Source: Rhodobacteraceae bacterium M382
Lineage (GTDB): Bacteria > Pseudomonadota > Alphaproteobacteria > Rhodobacterales > Rhodobacteraceae
Assembly: GCA_025141015.1 (NCBI GenBank)
Contig: CP081099.1
Location: forward strand, 1 to 64,000
DNA length: 64,000 nt
Direction: 5' to 3'
Below are positions 26,798 to 36,872 of this stretch, piece by piece. Positions within the stretch are counted from its first letter, which is position 1; each line of letters begins with the position of its first letter. Below the pieces are notes generated by a model, which was not told the DNA's origin, ran no database searches, and saw only the letters and a program-made list of their open reading frames with translations. The position numbers and the translations under genes were made by a program.

Positions 26798-28663
26798 CTA
26801 GGCCAGCAAATCAAACACCGCGCCGCCGATCTGGATGTTGATCTGATCCTGCCCGGCCCCATCCACCAGCGCCCAGAGGATCTGTTCGCTGGGTTTGTAG
26901 ATGACAAACGCCTCCTGCACGCCGTCATCGCCCGACCGTTCCCCGGCGGCATTGGCGGTATGGGCCAGATTGACCTGGAAATCGCTGGCCGTGGCCGGTC
27001 CGCCCCCCCACAGCAGCACATCGCCGTCACCGGCCACATAATCCTGCACCCAGTCCGACCCGTGCCCTTCGACACCGACGTGAAAGAACCTGTCCGCGCC
27101 GGAGCCGCCATTGATGCGGTCATGACCAAAGCCGCCGTTGACAAAATCATTGCCCGCGCCGCCAAACACCAGATCGCTATAATTAGAGCCTGTTATGACG
27201 TCATCGCCATCCTGGCCCTGCAGCTCGTCCACACCCGCGCCACCGGCGATGGTGTCGTTGCCCGCCTGGCCAAACACCAGATCATTTCCGGCACCGGCGT
27301 CCACACTGTCATGCCCTGCCCCGGCATAGATCACATCGCGCAGATCATCCGCCGCGGGCCCGCCGATGATCCGGTCATCGCCGTCACCGCCATTGAGCGT
27401 ATCGGCGCCGGGTCCGCCATCCAGGCTGTCATTGCCACCGGCACCCACCAGCCGGTCATTGCCGTCAAACCCGTCCAGCGACTCCGCGTCTTCGGTCCCG
27501 ATCAGCACATCATCCCCAGGGGTCCCGGTCGGACCGCTGACAGGACCGGCGCGGGCCGCAATCTGATCTGCACTGAGCGCCCCATCGCGGAATTCAAACC
27601 GCTCCACATTCACAACCAGATCCTGTTCGGTTCCGGTATCCAGCACATAGCCCGCACCGCTGCGCGTCACGGTGAGACCCGCGCTGTCATAGGCAAAAAT
27701 CGCGACATCCGCCCCGTCTCCGCCATCCAGCGTGTCATTGCCGCCCGCGCCCGTCAGGCTGTCATTACCCGCGCCCCCCTGCAGGCGATTGGCCAGCACC
27801 GAGCCCGTCAGCCTGTCATGACCCGCACCGCCGGTGGCATGTTCGATCTCGGCCCCATAGGCAATGGCCACATCCTCGTAGGATCCGAACCGGGAATAGG
27901 TCCCCGCCACCAGGCTGAGCACCACACCCCCGCCATGGCCGGAGGCATCCAGCAGATCCTCGCCCCCCGCATCCCAGATCACATCAACCCCGGCCAGACG
28001 CGGGCCGGAATAGGTGTCATTGCCGGTATTGTAGGTCAGGTTGCTGCCCCAGCGATCCTGCAAGGCGAGCACGTCAAACAGGGCAAACCCGGCCGGGTTG
28101 CCTGTGGTATCGGGATTGTCGGTATAGGACATCAGCGTGTATTTGCGATTGTCATAAGCGGCAGGCAGGGGGCCGTTGGTCTCGGTGCCCGAGGTGCTGG
28201 ATTCAAAGGAATGTTTCAGACCCAGCGTATGGCCCAATTCATGCAGGATCAGCCAGCGCCAGCCCGAAGACAGATCGACCGTATTGTCATAGACCGCAAA
28301 CCCGTCGAAATCGGCCAGCGTGCCATCGGACCAGGCCGTATAGGAATACCCGCCATATCCAACCGTCGATCCTGGGATGTCGACCTTGCCAAGGTTGACA
28401 TCCGGGTCCGCCGATCCGGTGATCTCGTCGAAACGCACATTCAGAAAGCTTTCGATGTGATCCAATGTCGCGCGGATCTCCACCTGTTCCGCCGCCGTCA
28501 GGGCCGTCCAGCCGGTATAGGTGCGGGACATGTCGGCGGGCTGTGTGCGCCCTGCGAACTGATAGCTCAGCTCATAGGGCGATTGTGTCGATGTATGGAT
28601 GCTCCCGGACAAAAGGGAGAACGGGTACTGGAGACCCGAGATAATTTCGGCTTCTGTTGCCAC
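26798..28663 (-). CDS. serralysin-like RTX metalloprotease
   Basis: A 621-residue metzincin (M10B-like) zinc protease. The zinc motif HELGHTLGLKH is at 141-151 and the Met-turn LMSY at 177-180, both complete. There is no Sec signal; a short N-terminal pro-region precedes the domain, as in serralysins. RTX repeats start at about 275, with an intervening domain near 325-365. The C-terminal RTX-plus-tail module begins at about residue 430 and ends VFDLLA. Its last 440 nt are almost identical to the 3' end of the 42704 gene in inverted orientation. It is predicted to be secreted and to degrade extracellular protein; type I export is inferred. Confidence 0.92.
   Translation of the reverse strand: MATEAEIISGLQYPFSLLSGSIHTSTQSPYELSYQFAGRTQPADMSRTYTGWTALTAAEQVEIRATLDHIESFLNVRFDEITGSADPDVNLGKVDIPGSTVGYGGYSYTAWSDGTLADFDGFAVYDNTVDLSSGWRWLILHELGHTLGLKHSFESSTSGTETNGPLPAAYDNRKYTLMSYTDNPDTTGNPAGFALFDVLALQDRWGSNLTYNTGNDTYSGPRLAGVDVIWDAGGEDLLDASGHGGGVVLSLVAGTYSRFGSYEDVAIAYGAEIEHATGGAGHDRLTGSVLANRLQGGAGNDSLTGAGGNDTLDGGDGADVAIFAYDSAGLTVTRSGAGYVLDTGTEQDLVVNVERFEFRDGALSADQIAARAGPVSGPTGTPGDDVLIGTEDAESLDGFDGNDRLVGAGGNDSLDGGPGADTLNGGDGDDRIIGGPAADDLRDVIYAGAGHDSVDAGAGNDLVFGQAGNDTIAGGAGVDELQGQDGDDVITGSNYSDLVFGGAGNDFVNGGFGHDRINGGSGADRFFHVGVEGHGSDWVQDYVAGDGDVLLWGGGPATASDFQVNLAHTANAAGERSGDDGVQEAFVIYKPSEQILWALVDGAGQDQINIQIGGAVFDLLA
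26799..27240. repeat. left arm of long inverted repeat (paired with 44640-45082)
   Basis: The 3' coding end of the protease gene matches the 3' end of the 42704 gene in the opposite orientation. By eye there are only scattered single-base differences over about 440 bp, including a run of roughly 130 bp without mismatch (minus-strand stretch reading GTGTGGACGAGCTGCAGG onward through CATGACCGCATCAA). Confidence 0.85.
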
Positions 28664-28767
28664 GGTGGACCTGCTCGGATTGGGGCTGTTTTTTGAGCAT
28701 GATAATCCAATCCAAAGCAGGAAAAAGGCCCTATTTCACCGCAGCAGGCCCGTAGACAGGAAACCGC

Positions 28768-31119
28768 TCATGCCAGCAGGTCGAACACCGCGCCACCGAT
28801 CTGGATGTTGATCTGATCCTGACCGCCGCCATCGACCAGCGCCCAGATGATCTGGCCGGTGGGTTTGTAGATCACAAACGCCTCCTGCACCGCGTCGTCG
28901 CCTGCGCGCTCTCCGGCGGCATTGGCGGTATGGGCCAGGTTGACCTGGAAATCGCTGGCCGTCGCAGCGGCCCCCCCCCACAACAGCACATCGCCTTCGG
29001 TGGACAGATAATCCTGCACCCAATCCGATCCGTGCCCTTCGACACCGGCATGAAAGAATTTGTCTGCGCCCGTACCGCCGTTGATCCGGTCATGGCCAAA
29101 GCCGCCGTTGACAAAATCATTGCCCGCACCGCCAAACACCAGATCACTGAAGTTAGAGCCTGTTATGACATCGTCGCCATTCTGGCCCTGCAGCTCGTCC
29201 ACGCCCGCGCCCCCGGCGATCGTGTCATTGCCGTCCTGACCAAATACCAGATCATTGCCGGCACCGGCCTCGACACTGTCGCCGCCGCCCCCGGCATAGA
29301 TCACGTCGCGCAGATCACCGGCGCTGTCACCGCCCAGGATGGTGTCATCGCCATCGCCGCCATTCAGCGTGTCCGCCCCGTCGCCGCCGACCAACCGGTC
29401 GTTGCCATCGCCCCCGACCAGACGGTCATTGCCGGTGCCCCCCGACAGGGTGTCATCCCCGGTTGTCCCGGTTTCAACAACGGGGGCATCGGGCGGCGCG
29501 GTGATCCCGGCGCGGGCATCCATCTGCGTCACGTTCAGGGTTGTGTCGCTAAAGACAAACTCTTCGACATTGGTCACCGTATCGGTGCCATCGGCCGACA
29601 CGATGGTATAAACGCCTGCGGCCTTGGTGACGGTGAAATCACTGCTGGCCACATTGAACCGCGCCTGATCATTGCCCGCGCCGCCATCCAGACTGTCATT
29701 GCCGGCATTGCCGATCAGGATGTCATTGCCATTGCGCCCGATCAGCGTGTCATTGCCCCCGCGGCCATCCAATTCCACATCGACCCCATCGGCCCCGGCC
29801 AGATTGTCGTGGCCTTCGCGGCTGCCCCGCACCCGTTCGACATTCGAAATCATGTGGCTGAACGCCTCGCCCCGCCAGGTGCCGCTGGCCGTGCCCGCCC
29901 CCAGATCCAGCGTCACCGCCTCGACCCCGGTCCGGTCATAGCGCAGCCGGTCGCGGCCTGCGCCCGCATCCAGGGTGTCATTGCCGGCCATCAGGATGAA
30001 ATGTTCGTCCAGATCGCTGCCCAGAATAGTGTCATTGTGCATGGACGAACGAATGCCCGTGACCGTTCCGGGACCGGTGATGGTATCGCTGCCGCCATAG
30101 CCATCACTGCTGACGGTGCGCGCCGCCAGATCGATTGTCACCCCGGAGGGCGCATTGCGATAGCTCAGGCGCAGGAAACCGTTGGTGCTGGCACCGACGT
30201 TGAAGGTGTCATTGCCGTTCTCACCATCGATCTGGACCCAGCCATTGTCGGCCACCGTGATATTGAACACATCGTCATGGCCGGTGGCGAACAGACCCAC
30301 CCCATAGAGGTTCAGCGCGTCCCCCAGCATCGGCTTTTGAAGATCGACGATCTGGGTCGTGCCATTGACGCCCTTGTCGACGGTCGCGGTATTGGCGTTG
30401 CCGTCGATATTGAAGGTGACACCTGCGTTCAGATCATAGTGATAAAACTCGACATAGCCGCTGTGCATATCCGACAGGACGACCGTGTCATTGCCTGCGC
30501 CCGGCGCGACCCCGTCAAAATACCGGTTGTCACCGGGGTTGAGCAGATCATCCCCCGCGCCGCCCTGGATCTGATCATTGCCATCCCCGGAATTGATCGT
30601 GTCATTGCCGGGCGTGCCGACAAATCTGTCGTCCTCGGTCATCGTCACAAAGGGCAGCGTGGCGAAATCAAAGCTGGCCCCCGGAGCAAAGGGACCGCTG
30701 GTGATGGCACCGCCCCCGGTGATCGAGCCTTCCAATGCGGTCATCTCGGCCGGGGTGGTCGGAATGGGCAACTCGGCACCACCCAGGCGGAAGATGTAGT
30801 TTTCCGGAATCCCACCCGTCGAATTGTTGGTCAAATTCAGAATATAGGTGATATCGGTGCCACGCGCGATCTGGCCGATAAAGTTATCGACCACCTCGGT
30901 GCTGACACCATCGCTGGTATCGGCATTAAAGACCCCCGGCGCCGTGATATCGACTTCGGGGAACAGACCATCCGATGTGGCCCCCGGAATCAGGCTGTAG
31001 GACAGCACGGCATTTGCGCCCTCCTGCACCACGAGGTTCAGGGAAATCTCCTGAATGTCGATGATGGCATCACTTGCATTTCGGATGACTTTGAAGCCGG
31101 GCAAACTATAGGTGGTCAT
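28768..31119 (-). CDS. RTX exoprotein with duplicated unknown N-terminal domain (paralogue of 37950 gene)
   Basis: 783 residues, no signal peptide. Residues 1-165 form a beta-rich domain (LPGFKVIRNASDAIIDIQEI, VVDNFIGQIARGTDITYIL, FRLGGAELP, SGPFAPGASF) shared with the protein at 37950-40400. Next come RTX repeats interrupted by beta-solenoid-like segments (YVEFYHYDLNAGVTFNIDG, FLRLSYRNAPSGVTIDLAA, HFILMAGNDTLDAGAGRD) also shared with that paralogue. The common C-terminal module closes the protein ([21 protein letters not shown]). No catalytic motif was recognised. It is probably a Ca-dependent structural, adhesive or binding protein. Confidence 0.88.
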   Translation of the reverse strand: MTTYSLPGFKVIRNASDAIIDIQEISLNLVVQEGANAVLSYSLIPGATSDGLFPEVDITAPGVFNADTSDGVSTEVVDNFIGQIARGTDITYILNLTNNSTGGIPENYIFRLGGAELPIPTTPAEMTALEGSITGGGAITSGPFAPGASFDFATLPFVTMTEDDRFVGTPGNDTINSGDGNDQIQGGAGDDLLNPGDNRYFDGVAPGAGNDTVVLSDMHSGYVEFYHYDLNAGVTFNIDGNANTATVDKGVNGTTQIVDLQKPMLGDALNLYGVGLFATGHDDVFNITVADNGWVQIDGENGNDTFNVGASTNGFLRLSYRNAPSGVTIDLAARTVSSDGYGGSDTITGPGTVTGIRSSMHNDTILGSDLDEHFILMAGNDTLDAGAGRDRLRYDRTGVEAVTLDLGAGTASGTWRGEAFSHMISNVERVRGSREGHDNLAGADGVDVELDGRGGNDTLIGRNGNDILIGNAGNDSLDGGAGNDQARFNVASSDFTVTKAAGVYTIVSADGTDTVTNVEEFVFSDTTLNVTQMDARAGITAPPDAPVVETGTTGDDTLSGGTGNDRLVGGDGNDRLVGGDGADTLNGGDGDDTILGGDSAGDLRDVIYAGGGGDSVEAGAGNDLVFGQDGNDTIAGGAGVDELQGQNGDDVITGSNFSDLVFGGAGNDFVNGGFGHDRINGGTGADKFFHAGVEGHGSDWVQDYLSTEGDVLLWGGAAATASDFQVNLAHTANAAGERAGDDAVQEAFVIYKPTGQIIWALVDGGGQDQINIQIGGAVFDLLA

Positions 31120-31340
31120 GTGAAATCGGGCCTTTTGTTATATATTCGAGTTGAATGACGGTTGGGCGGATGCTGGGGCGCGGCCAGAAAATTTGGCGCG
31201 CCGGGAACCTGGCTGGTTCGATGAGAAAACAGGGCAGAACAACGTCGGTCAAAAATCTTCAGTCAATACATGTACCAGGGCGCAGATCGCAGACGCCAAT
31301 TGGCACCACCTTGCAAGAGACCAAAGGCGAGAACAACGAC

Positions 31341-31374
31341 AAAAAGGTCGCGGCTGCCCCCCCGGGGCAACCGC
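31341..31374 (-). terminator. rho-independent terminator (minus strand)
   Basis: On the minus strand, GCGGTTGCCCC pairs with GGGGCAGCCGC (one mismatch, 3-nt loop; plus positions 31350-31374), followed 4 nt later by TTTTT (plus 31341-31345). It lies just after the stop of the RTX gene ending at 31402. Confidence 0.8.
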
Positions 31375-31401
31375 AGATCACACCGCAGGACACCGTATGG
31401 C

Positions 31402-32649
31402 TCAGGCCAGCAGGTCGAACACCGTGCCGTCGATCTGGATGTTGATCTGATCCTGCCCGGCCCCGTCAACCAACGCCCAGAGGATCTGTTCAGTAGGCTT
31501 GTAGATCACGAACGCCTCCTGCACCGCGTCGTCGCCCGCGCGTTCTCCGGCGGCGTTGGCGGTATGGGCCAGGTTGACCTGGAAATCGGCCTTGGTGATC
31601 AGGTCAATCGTATCTCCAACAGCCGAAGGTCTCGACGGCGGGCCGCCCCACAGCAGCACATCGCCATCCGCAGCCACATAATCCTGCACCCAGTCGGACC
31701 CGTGGCCTTCGACACCGGCATGAAAGAATTTATCCGCCCCCGTACCACCGTTGATCCGGTCATGACCAAAGCCGCCGTTGACAAAATCATTGCCCGCGCC
31801 GCCAAACACCAGATCGGAAAACGCCGATCCGGTGATCACGTCATCACCGTCCTGGCCCTGCAGTTCGTCGACACCGCCGCCGCCTGCGATGGTGTCATTG
31901 CCATCCTGACCAAACACCTGGTCATTGCCGGCACCCGACTCGATGTGGTCATTGCCCGCCCCGCCAAAGATCTGGTCGCGCAGGTCTGTTCCGGTCAGCC
32001 CCCCAAAGATGACGTCATCCCCGTCACCGCCGTTGAGTGTATCCGCACCGTCGCCCCCGCGCAGCGTATCATCCCCGCCCAGACCAATCAGCCGATCATT
32101 GCCCGCATCACCGACCAGCTCATCCGGCCCCTCAGATCCGGTGCGATCAATCGGATCCACCGGGTCGACCGGCGCGCCCGGATCGGTCGGACCACCCACA
32201 GGCGTTCCGTCCGGCCCATAGGCCACATCATTGATCACAGGGCTGAGGGCAAACAGATCGTCCGGTGTCCAGCGGTAATAGAAATCATCCAATGTCGGGC
32301 CGGCCCCGCCAAAGTCGACATCCAGGATGAAGTCATTGTTTTCAATCCGGGCTTCGAGAACACGCACCGGAAGCGCCGCGTTGATCCAGTTCTGATACGC
32401 CCCCGATGTCGGGCTGAGCGCATCCAACAGCGGAATCGGAGCCGGGAACTCACCACGGACAACCGCGCGAATGCCCGTGGTGGTATTGGTGACAGTCACC
32501 AGATCGGGCCGGGTGACACCGACGACATTCGGGGCAATCCCGAACTGGTCGGTGGCGTTGATAAAGGCGACGGTGACATCCTCGAAATTTGCGGGCTGGC
32601 CCGGGGTCGACGTCGCAAGGCCAAACAGCAGGTCTCCGGTAACGCTCAT
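31402..32649 (-). CDS. short RTX exoprotein with unknown N-terminal domain
   Basis: About 415 residues from the ATG at 32649 (MSVTGDLLFGLATSTPG), chosen because the upstream 51 codons do not look like protein. Residues 1-150 are an unrecognised domain (VTVAFINATDQFGIAPNVVGVTRP, LDDFYYRWTPDDLFAL). An Asp/Pro linker (GGPTDPGAPVDPVDPIDR) leads to RTX repeats and the shared C-terminal module. That module carries a unique insertion of about 12 residues (PPSRPSAVGDTIDLITKA) between the LLWGG and DFQVN segments. No Sec signal. It is the smallest RTX member here and has its own terminator. Confidence 0.85.
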   Translation of the reverse strand: MSVTGDLLFGLATSTPGQPANFEDVTVAFINATDQFGIAPNVVGVTRPDLVTVTNTTTGIRAVVRGEFPAPIPLLDALSPTSGAYQNWINAALPVRVLEARIENNDFILDVDFGGAGPTLDDFYYRWTPDDLFALSPVINDVAYGPDGTPVGGPTDPGAPVDPVDPIDRTGSEGPDELVGDAGNDRLIGLGGDDTLRGGDGADTLNGGDGDDVIFGGLTGTDLRDQIFGGAGNDHIESGAGNDQVFGQDGNDTIAGGGGVDELQGQDGDDVITGSAFSDLVFGGAGNDFVNGGFGHDRINGGTGADKFFHAGVEGHGSDWVQDYVAADGDVLLWGGPPSRPSAVGDTIDLITKADFQVNLAHTANAAGERAGDDAVQEAFVIYKPTEQILWALVDGAGQDQINIQIDGTVFDLLA

Positions 32650-32762
32650 TGTTAATCTCCAATTGAAAATCTGGTGTTTCAAACCCTGATGACAGGGGAA
32701 ATACATCGCGGCTGCCCCTGTGGCGGGGGCCGCGTCTCTAACATCATGCGGTAGATATGCGT

Positions 32763-32840
32763 GTGTCGCCCGGTTTGCGGGCGACACCAGGGTCTGGTCC
32801 ATCTGCGAGAGGACCGTGGCGGGGGCTGTTGACCCCCGCC
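32763..32840 (-). terminator. two GC-rich hairpins downstream of the VWA-protease gene
   Basis: Two strong stems follow the stop at 32850 on the minus strand: GGCGGGGG/CCCCCGCC (32818-32825 with 32833-32840) and GTGTCGCCCG/CGGGCGACAC (32763-32772 with 32778-32787). Neither is followed by a T tract. They could stabilise or terminate the transcript. Confidence 0.5.
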
Positions 32841-32849
32841 CTGTCTGGC

Positions 32850-35800
32850 TCAGACCAGCAGATCAAAGGTCTCGCCGCCGATCTGCAGGTTGATCGAACT
32901 CTGACCCTGCCCATCGACCAGCGCCCACATGATCTGTTCGGTGGGCTTGTAGATGACAAAGGCCTCCATGACCGCATCATCGCCCGAGCGTTCGCCCGCA
33001 GGTGTGGCGGTATGGGCAAAGTTGACCTGGAAATCGCTGGCCGTTGCCGGTCCGCCACCCCACAGCAGCACATCGCCATCCGCGCCGACATAATCCTGCA
33101 CCCAGTCAGACCCGTGGCCTTCGACACCGGCATGGAAGAATTTATCCGCGCCCGTACCGCCGTTGATCCGGTCATGACCAAAGCCGCCGTTGACAAAATC
33201 ATTGCCCGCGCCGCCAAACACCAGGTCGGAAAACGCCGAGCCGGTGATCACGTCATTGCCGGCCTGGCCTTCGAGCTCGTCAACGCCAAAGCCACCGGCC
33301 ATGATGTCGTTGCCGGCCCCGCCAAAGATCCCGTCATTGCCGTGACCCCCGTCGATGTCGTCATTGCCGTCGCCGCCAAAGATCACGTCGCGCAGGTCGG
33401 CATCTGTTGCGCCACCGCGGATCACGTCATTGCCGTCGCCCCCGTTGAGCGTGTCATTGCCATCGCCCCCGGAAATCCGGTCATCGCCGCCCAGACCGAT
33501 CAGGCGGTCATTGCCTGCAAAGCCGTTGAGCTGGTTGGACAGCTGGTTCCCGGTGAGATCGTCATCATTGGCCGTGCCGTCAAAGGTGATGCCCCCGATG
33601 CCGATGTCGGACCCTTCGTCGACCACGCCCAGCCCGGTGCCGGTCAGATCCCCGTCAAACAACAGCGAGAACTCCTTGGTGCCATCGCCGTCCAGATCCA
33701 GCATCACTGCCGTGGACCCCGGGCCGGTTCCGCCCGCATCCGGGGTGAACAGGAGTTCGGGCTCGCCGGTGAAATTCGCCCCCCGCAGGAAGATGGCGTC
33801 CTCATTGCCGAACCCATCCCCGATGCGGTCGCCGTTCAGCTCGGCCGCAGACCCTTCGATCAGGCTGGTGCCATCGCCGGGACGGATCAGGTCATTGCCC
33901 AGACCCGGCAGGAAGGTGTCATCCCCCGGCCCGCCGATCAGCGTGTCGTCGCCGTTCAGACCGATCAGACGGTCATCGCCGCCCAAAGCATTGATCTCGT
34001 CGGGGAATTCGGTGCCGGTCAGCGTGTCATTGCCTGCGGTCCCTTCGGATCCCAGATAACCGATCACAAGATCATTGCCCAATCCTCCGACCTTGAGCCC
34101 GTCGATCACATTGCCCTCAAAGAACAGCGAGAATTCGTTGGTGCCATCCCCATCCAGATCCAGCAGCACGCCGCTGGTCCCCGGGGTCGACGCATCCGGA
34201 CCCGGAGTGAAATCCATGAACGGGTCGCCAAACAGGGTCTCGGTGCGCAGGATCACCATGTCACCAGGACCAAAGCCCGGCCCGACGCGGTCCCCATTGA
34301 GCGAATTGCCGGGACCTTCGATCACATCGTCGCCATCGCCGATCAACAGCAGATCACTGCCCGAACCGGGGTTGAGCCGGTCATTTCCGGCCCCGCCATC
34401 CAGCGTGTCGTCCCCCGACCCGCCATCAATGCGGTCATTGCCGTCGCCGCCTTCGATCAGGTCGTTGCCCGAGCCGCCGTCCAGCTCATCGTCACCGCCC
34501 AGGCCACGGATGGTGTCATTGCCACCCAGCCCCAGCAACACGTCCGGGTCTGCGGTCCCGGTCAGCTCGTCATTGCCGGCGGTGCCGCTTTCGGTGATAT
34601 CACCGCCAATTTCGGCCAGACCCGCGCGCACCGCGTCGGCCACATCCGAACTGTCCCGGCTGGTGGTCACGACAACGCCGTCGCTGCCCAGCCCGCCAAG
34701 CGCCTCGCGGTAATGCTCCTCGGACCCGGACGTGCCGATGATCGGGATCGCCGACAGACCACTGAAGGCCTCGCCCACGGCCGCGATCAGCAGATCTTCG
34801 GAGGATGGCAGCTCAGGCGCGGTGCCCTCGCCGTCATACCCATCGGGGGCTTCGAACGGTTCTTCGTCCCCTGGGGCACCTTCGGTTGCGATGCCTTCGG
34901 TTTCCAGGAAATCGGTGATGGTGCTTTCGTCCAGACCATAGTCGGAGGCATCATGCGCCGGCGCATCGGTGGCCATATAGATGATCCGCGAAGACCCGTC
35001 GCGCAGGTTGAGACCAACGCCATTGGCCGCCCGCCACAGGCCGACCCATTGTGCTTCGGGGAAGTCCCCGCCACTGCGCACCCGCAACCCGTCCAGCGTC
35101 GTCTCAAACGCCGCCACATCGTCGGTCAGCGACAGTTCCGCCTTGTACAGATAGTCACCGGAGCTGCCAAAGGGGCTGACCGGATGGTCGATAAAGGACG
35201 CAATGGCAAATTTCACATCCGGGTTGTCGGCCCGCAGGTCAGCCGCAATCTGTTTGGCCGAGGCCACAAAATTGGGCAGGTCATCGCCAAAGGAGCCCGA
35301 CAGGTCGACCAGGAAGGTAAAGTCCAGCGGCGGACAATCGTCGATCTCTTCGGCGGTCAGGTCGATCTCGCCATCGCTGAAGCGCGCGGTTTCCACATCA
35401 ATCAGAATATCGGTGCCATCGGCGCCGCCATCCTTGTGCCGGATCGTGACCTGGCCGGTGGCATCGTCGCGGGTGATCTCATAGTTGCGGCAGGCTTCGG
35501 AGAAGATCGCCACATCGGTGCCCGCACCGCCTTCGAGCCGGTCATCGCCGTCGCCGCCGGTCATCTCGTCGTCATCGGCCCCGCCCTTGAGCGTGTCATT
35601 GCCGTCAAAGCCGAACAGCGCGTCCTTGCCGCCCTTGCCATCCAGCGTGTTGTTGGCCGTGTTGCCGATCAGCAGGTCGCCCTTGGCCCCGCCCGATGCG
35701 TTTTCGATCACCACGCCATTGGCAATCGAATAGCCGCCCAGATCCCCGGTGGTGGAATTGGTGAACACACGGGAGAAGAAGCCCCCCGCATAATAGGCCG

Positions 35801-36839
35801 ACGCATCATGATTGGCATCGCCCTGATAGTCGTATTTGAAATCAGTGGGCAGGTCCGAATAGACCTGTGATTTCTTGACCCCCTTGATCAGCTCGTTGAG
35901 GTCGGCATTGCCGGTCGGATCCAACGTCGCCGCGTTCAGGTTGATGACCGCACGCTGGCCACCACCATAGTCGATGCTGTCGCCACTGCCGCCCGCATCC
36001 CAGATCGAATAGAACGCCCGGCCGATCGACACGCTGCCATCCGAGCCATCGCCATCATAGGCCGTGGTGCCGCGGTCGGTCAGATTGTAGGTGGTATTGC
36101 CGGTATGGGTCGAGCTATTGGCCCCATAAAGCGACTGAAGCACCGCAATATCCAGCGCCATCGGCGTCACCGCATGGCCGAATTTGTTGCCCAGATTGGA
36201 ATTGGTGCCGCCGCGTTCGTAGGACATCACCGTATAGCGTTCATTGTCGAGCGGATTGTCCGTGGTCGACGGGGTCGAGCCGACGTTGAGCGAAATCGCG
36301 CTGGAGCCATGGCCGGTGTCATGGGGATGCCCCAGGGCCACCCCGTGTCCAAATTCATGCAGCGTGTTGTAGACCATGAAGTCGCCACCGCCGGTTTCAC
36401 GCCCATGGCTGGTCCAGAAACTGGTCGTGTTGAAGAAATTCCAGCTTTCGAAATCGGTGGTCGACGTGCCCTTGGGATTGGTGCCCGGGAAGGTGGACTG
36501 GCCGGCGAGCCCGAAATTATCGACGCCGACGACCTTGAAATCGGCAGCCGCGAAAGTGGCCGAGGCCGAAAAGGTCAGACCCGACACCCGGGCCAGCGCG
36601 GTAAAGGCTTCGACCGAGGCGGTCCGCTGGGCGTTTTCGCTGGTGTCGCTGGCATCAAGATAATTGATCGTTTCACCTGCCGGGCGGGACCGGGCGGTGA
36701 ATTCGGCTGTGGTCGCGGCGCTGTCTGCCGAGCTGGCAAAGCTGTAGGTCAGTGCCGTCGAGCTCCACTTGGTATCGCCTTCCAACCCGCGTAGGGTCGT
36801 ATTGGTGGTTCTTGGTGTCACACTGGTCGTACCGGCCAT
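32850..36839 (-). CDS. RTX metalloprotease fused to a von Willebrand A/integrin-like domain
   Basis: About 1329 residues from the ATG at 36839 (MAGTTSVTPR), which has an AAGGGGGA ribosome site upstream. Domains in order: a serralysin-like metzincin with HEFGHGVALGH at 161-171 and Met-turn VMSY at 204-207; RTX block at about 385-445; a von Willebrand A-type domain at about 506-750 with the metal-site motif FLVDLSGSFGDD (DLSGS at 513-517) and SSRIIYMATDAP, resembling integrin beta I-like domains; further RTX blocks separated by FG-GAP-like segments (MLDLDGDGTKEFSLLFDGD); then the shared C-terminal module ending TFDLLV. No Sec signal. The combination suggests a protease that docks to a ligand through the VWA domain (inference). 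Confidence 0.9.
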   Translation of the reverse strand: MAGTTSVTPRTTNTTLRGLEGDTKWSSTALTYSFASSADSAATTAEFTARSRPAGETINYLDASDTSENAQRTASVEAFTALARVSGLTFSASATFAAADFKVVGVDNFGLAGQSTFPGTNPKGTSTTDFESWNFFNTTSFWTSHGRETGGGDFMVYNTLHEFGHGVALGHPHDTGHGSSAISLNVGSTPSTTDNPLDNERYTVMSYERGGTNSNLGNKFGHAVTPMALDIAVLQSLYGANSSTHTGNTTYNLTDRGTTAYDGDGSDGSVSIGRAFYSIWDAGGSGDSIDYGGGQRAVINLNAATLDPTGNADLNELIKGVKKSQVYSDLPTDFKYDYQGDANHDASAYYAGGFFSRVFTNSTTGDLGGYSIANGVVIENASGGAKGDLLIGNTANNTLDGKGGKDALFGFDGNDTLKGGADDDEMTGGDGDDRLEGGAGTDVAIFSEACRNYEITRDDATGQVTIRHKDGGADGTDILIDVETARFSDGEIDLTAEEIDDCPPLDFTFLVDLSGSFGDDLPNFVASAKQIAADLRADNPDVKFAIASFIDHPVSPFGSSGDYLYKAELSLTDDVAAFETTLDGLRVRSGGDFPEAQWVGLWRAANGVGLNLRDGSSRIIYMATDAPAHDASDYGLDESTITDFLETEGIATEGAPGDEEPFEAPDGYDGEGTAPELPSSEDLLIAAVGEAFSGLSAIPIIGTSGSEEHYREALGGLGSDGVVVTTSRDSSDVADAVRAGLAEIGGDITESGTAGNDELTGTADPDVLLGLGGNDTIRGLGGDDELDGGSGNDLIEGGDGNDRIDGGSGDDTLDGGAGNDRLNPGSGSDLLLIGDGDDVIEGPGNSLNGDRVGPGFGPGDMVILRTETLFGDPFMDFTPGPDASTPGTSGVLLDLDGDGTNEFSLFFEGNVIDGLKVGGLGNDLVIGYLGSEGTAGNDTLTGTEFPDEINALGGDDRLIGLNGDDTLIGGPGDDTFLPGLGNDLIRPGDGTSLIEGSAAELNGDRIGDGFGNEDAIFLRGANFTGEPELLFTPDAGGTGPGSTAVMLDLDGDGTKEFSLLFDGDLTGTGLGVVDEGSDIGIGGITFDGTANDDDLTGNQLSNQLNGFAGNDRLIGLGGDDRISGGDGNDTLNGGDGNDVIRGGATDADLRDVIFGGDGNDDIDGGHGNDGIFGGAGNDIMAGGFGVDELEGQAGNDVITGSAFSDLVFGGAGNDFVNGGFGHDRINGGTGADKFFHAGVEGHGSDWVQDYVGADGDVLLWGGGPATASDFQVNFAHTATPAGERSGDDAVMEAFVIYKPTEQIMWALVDGQGQSSINLQIGGETFDLLV

Positions 36840-36872
36840 GTCTGGTTCCCCCTTGTGGAATGACTGCAAAAA

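Noticed and set aside
32650-32802. Longer start for the RTX gene at 31402
   Set aside because: The 51 extra codons look like non-coding sequence, and the ATG at 32649 begins a normal-looking domain.
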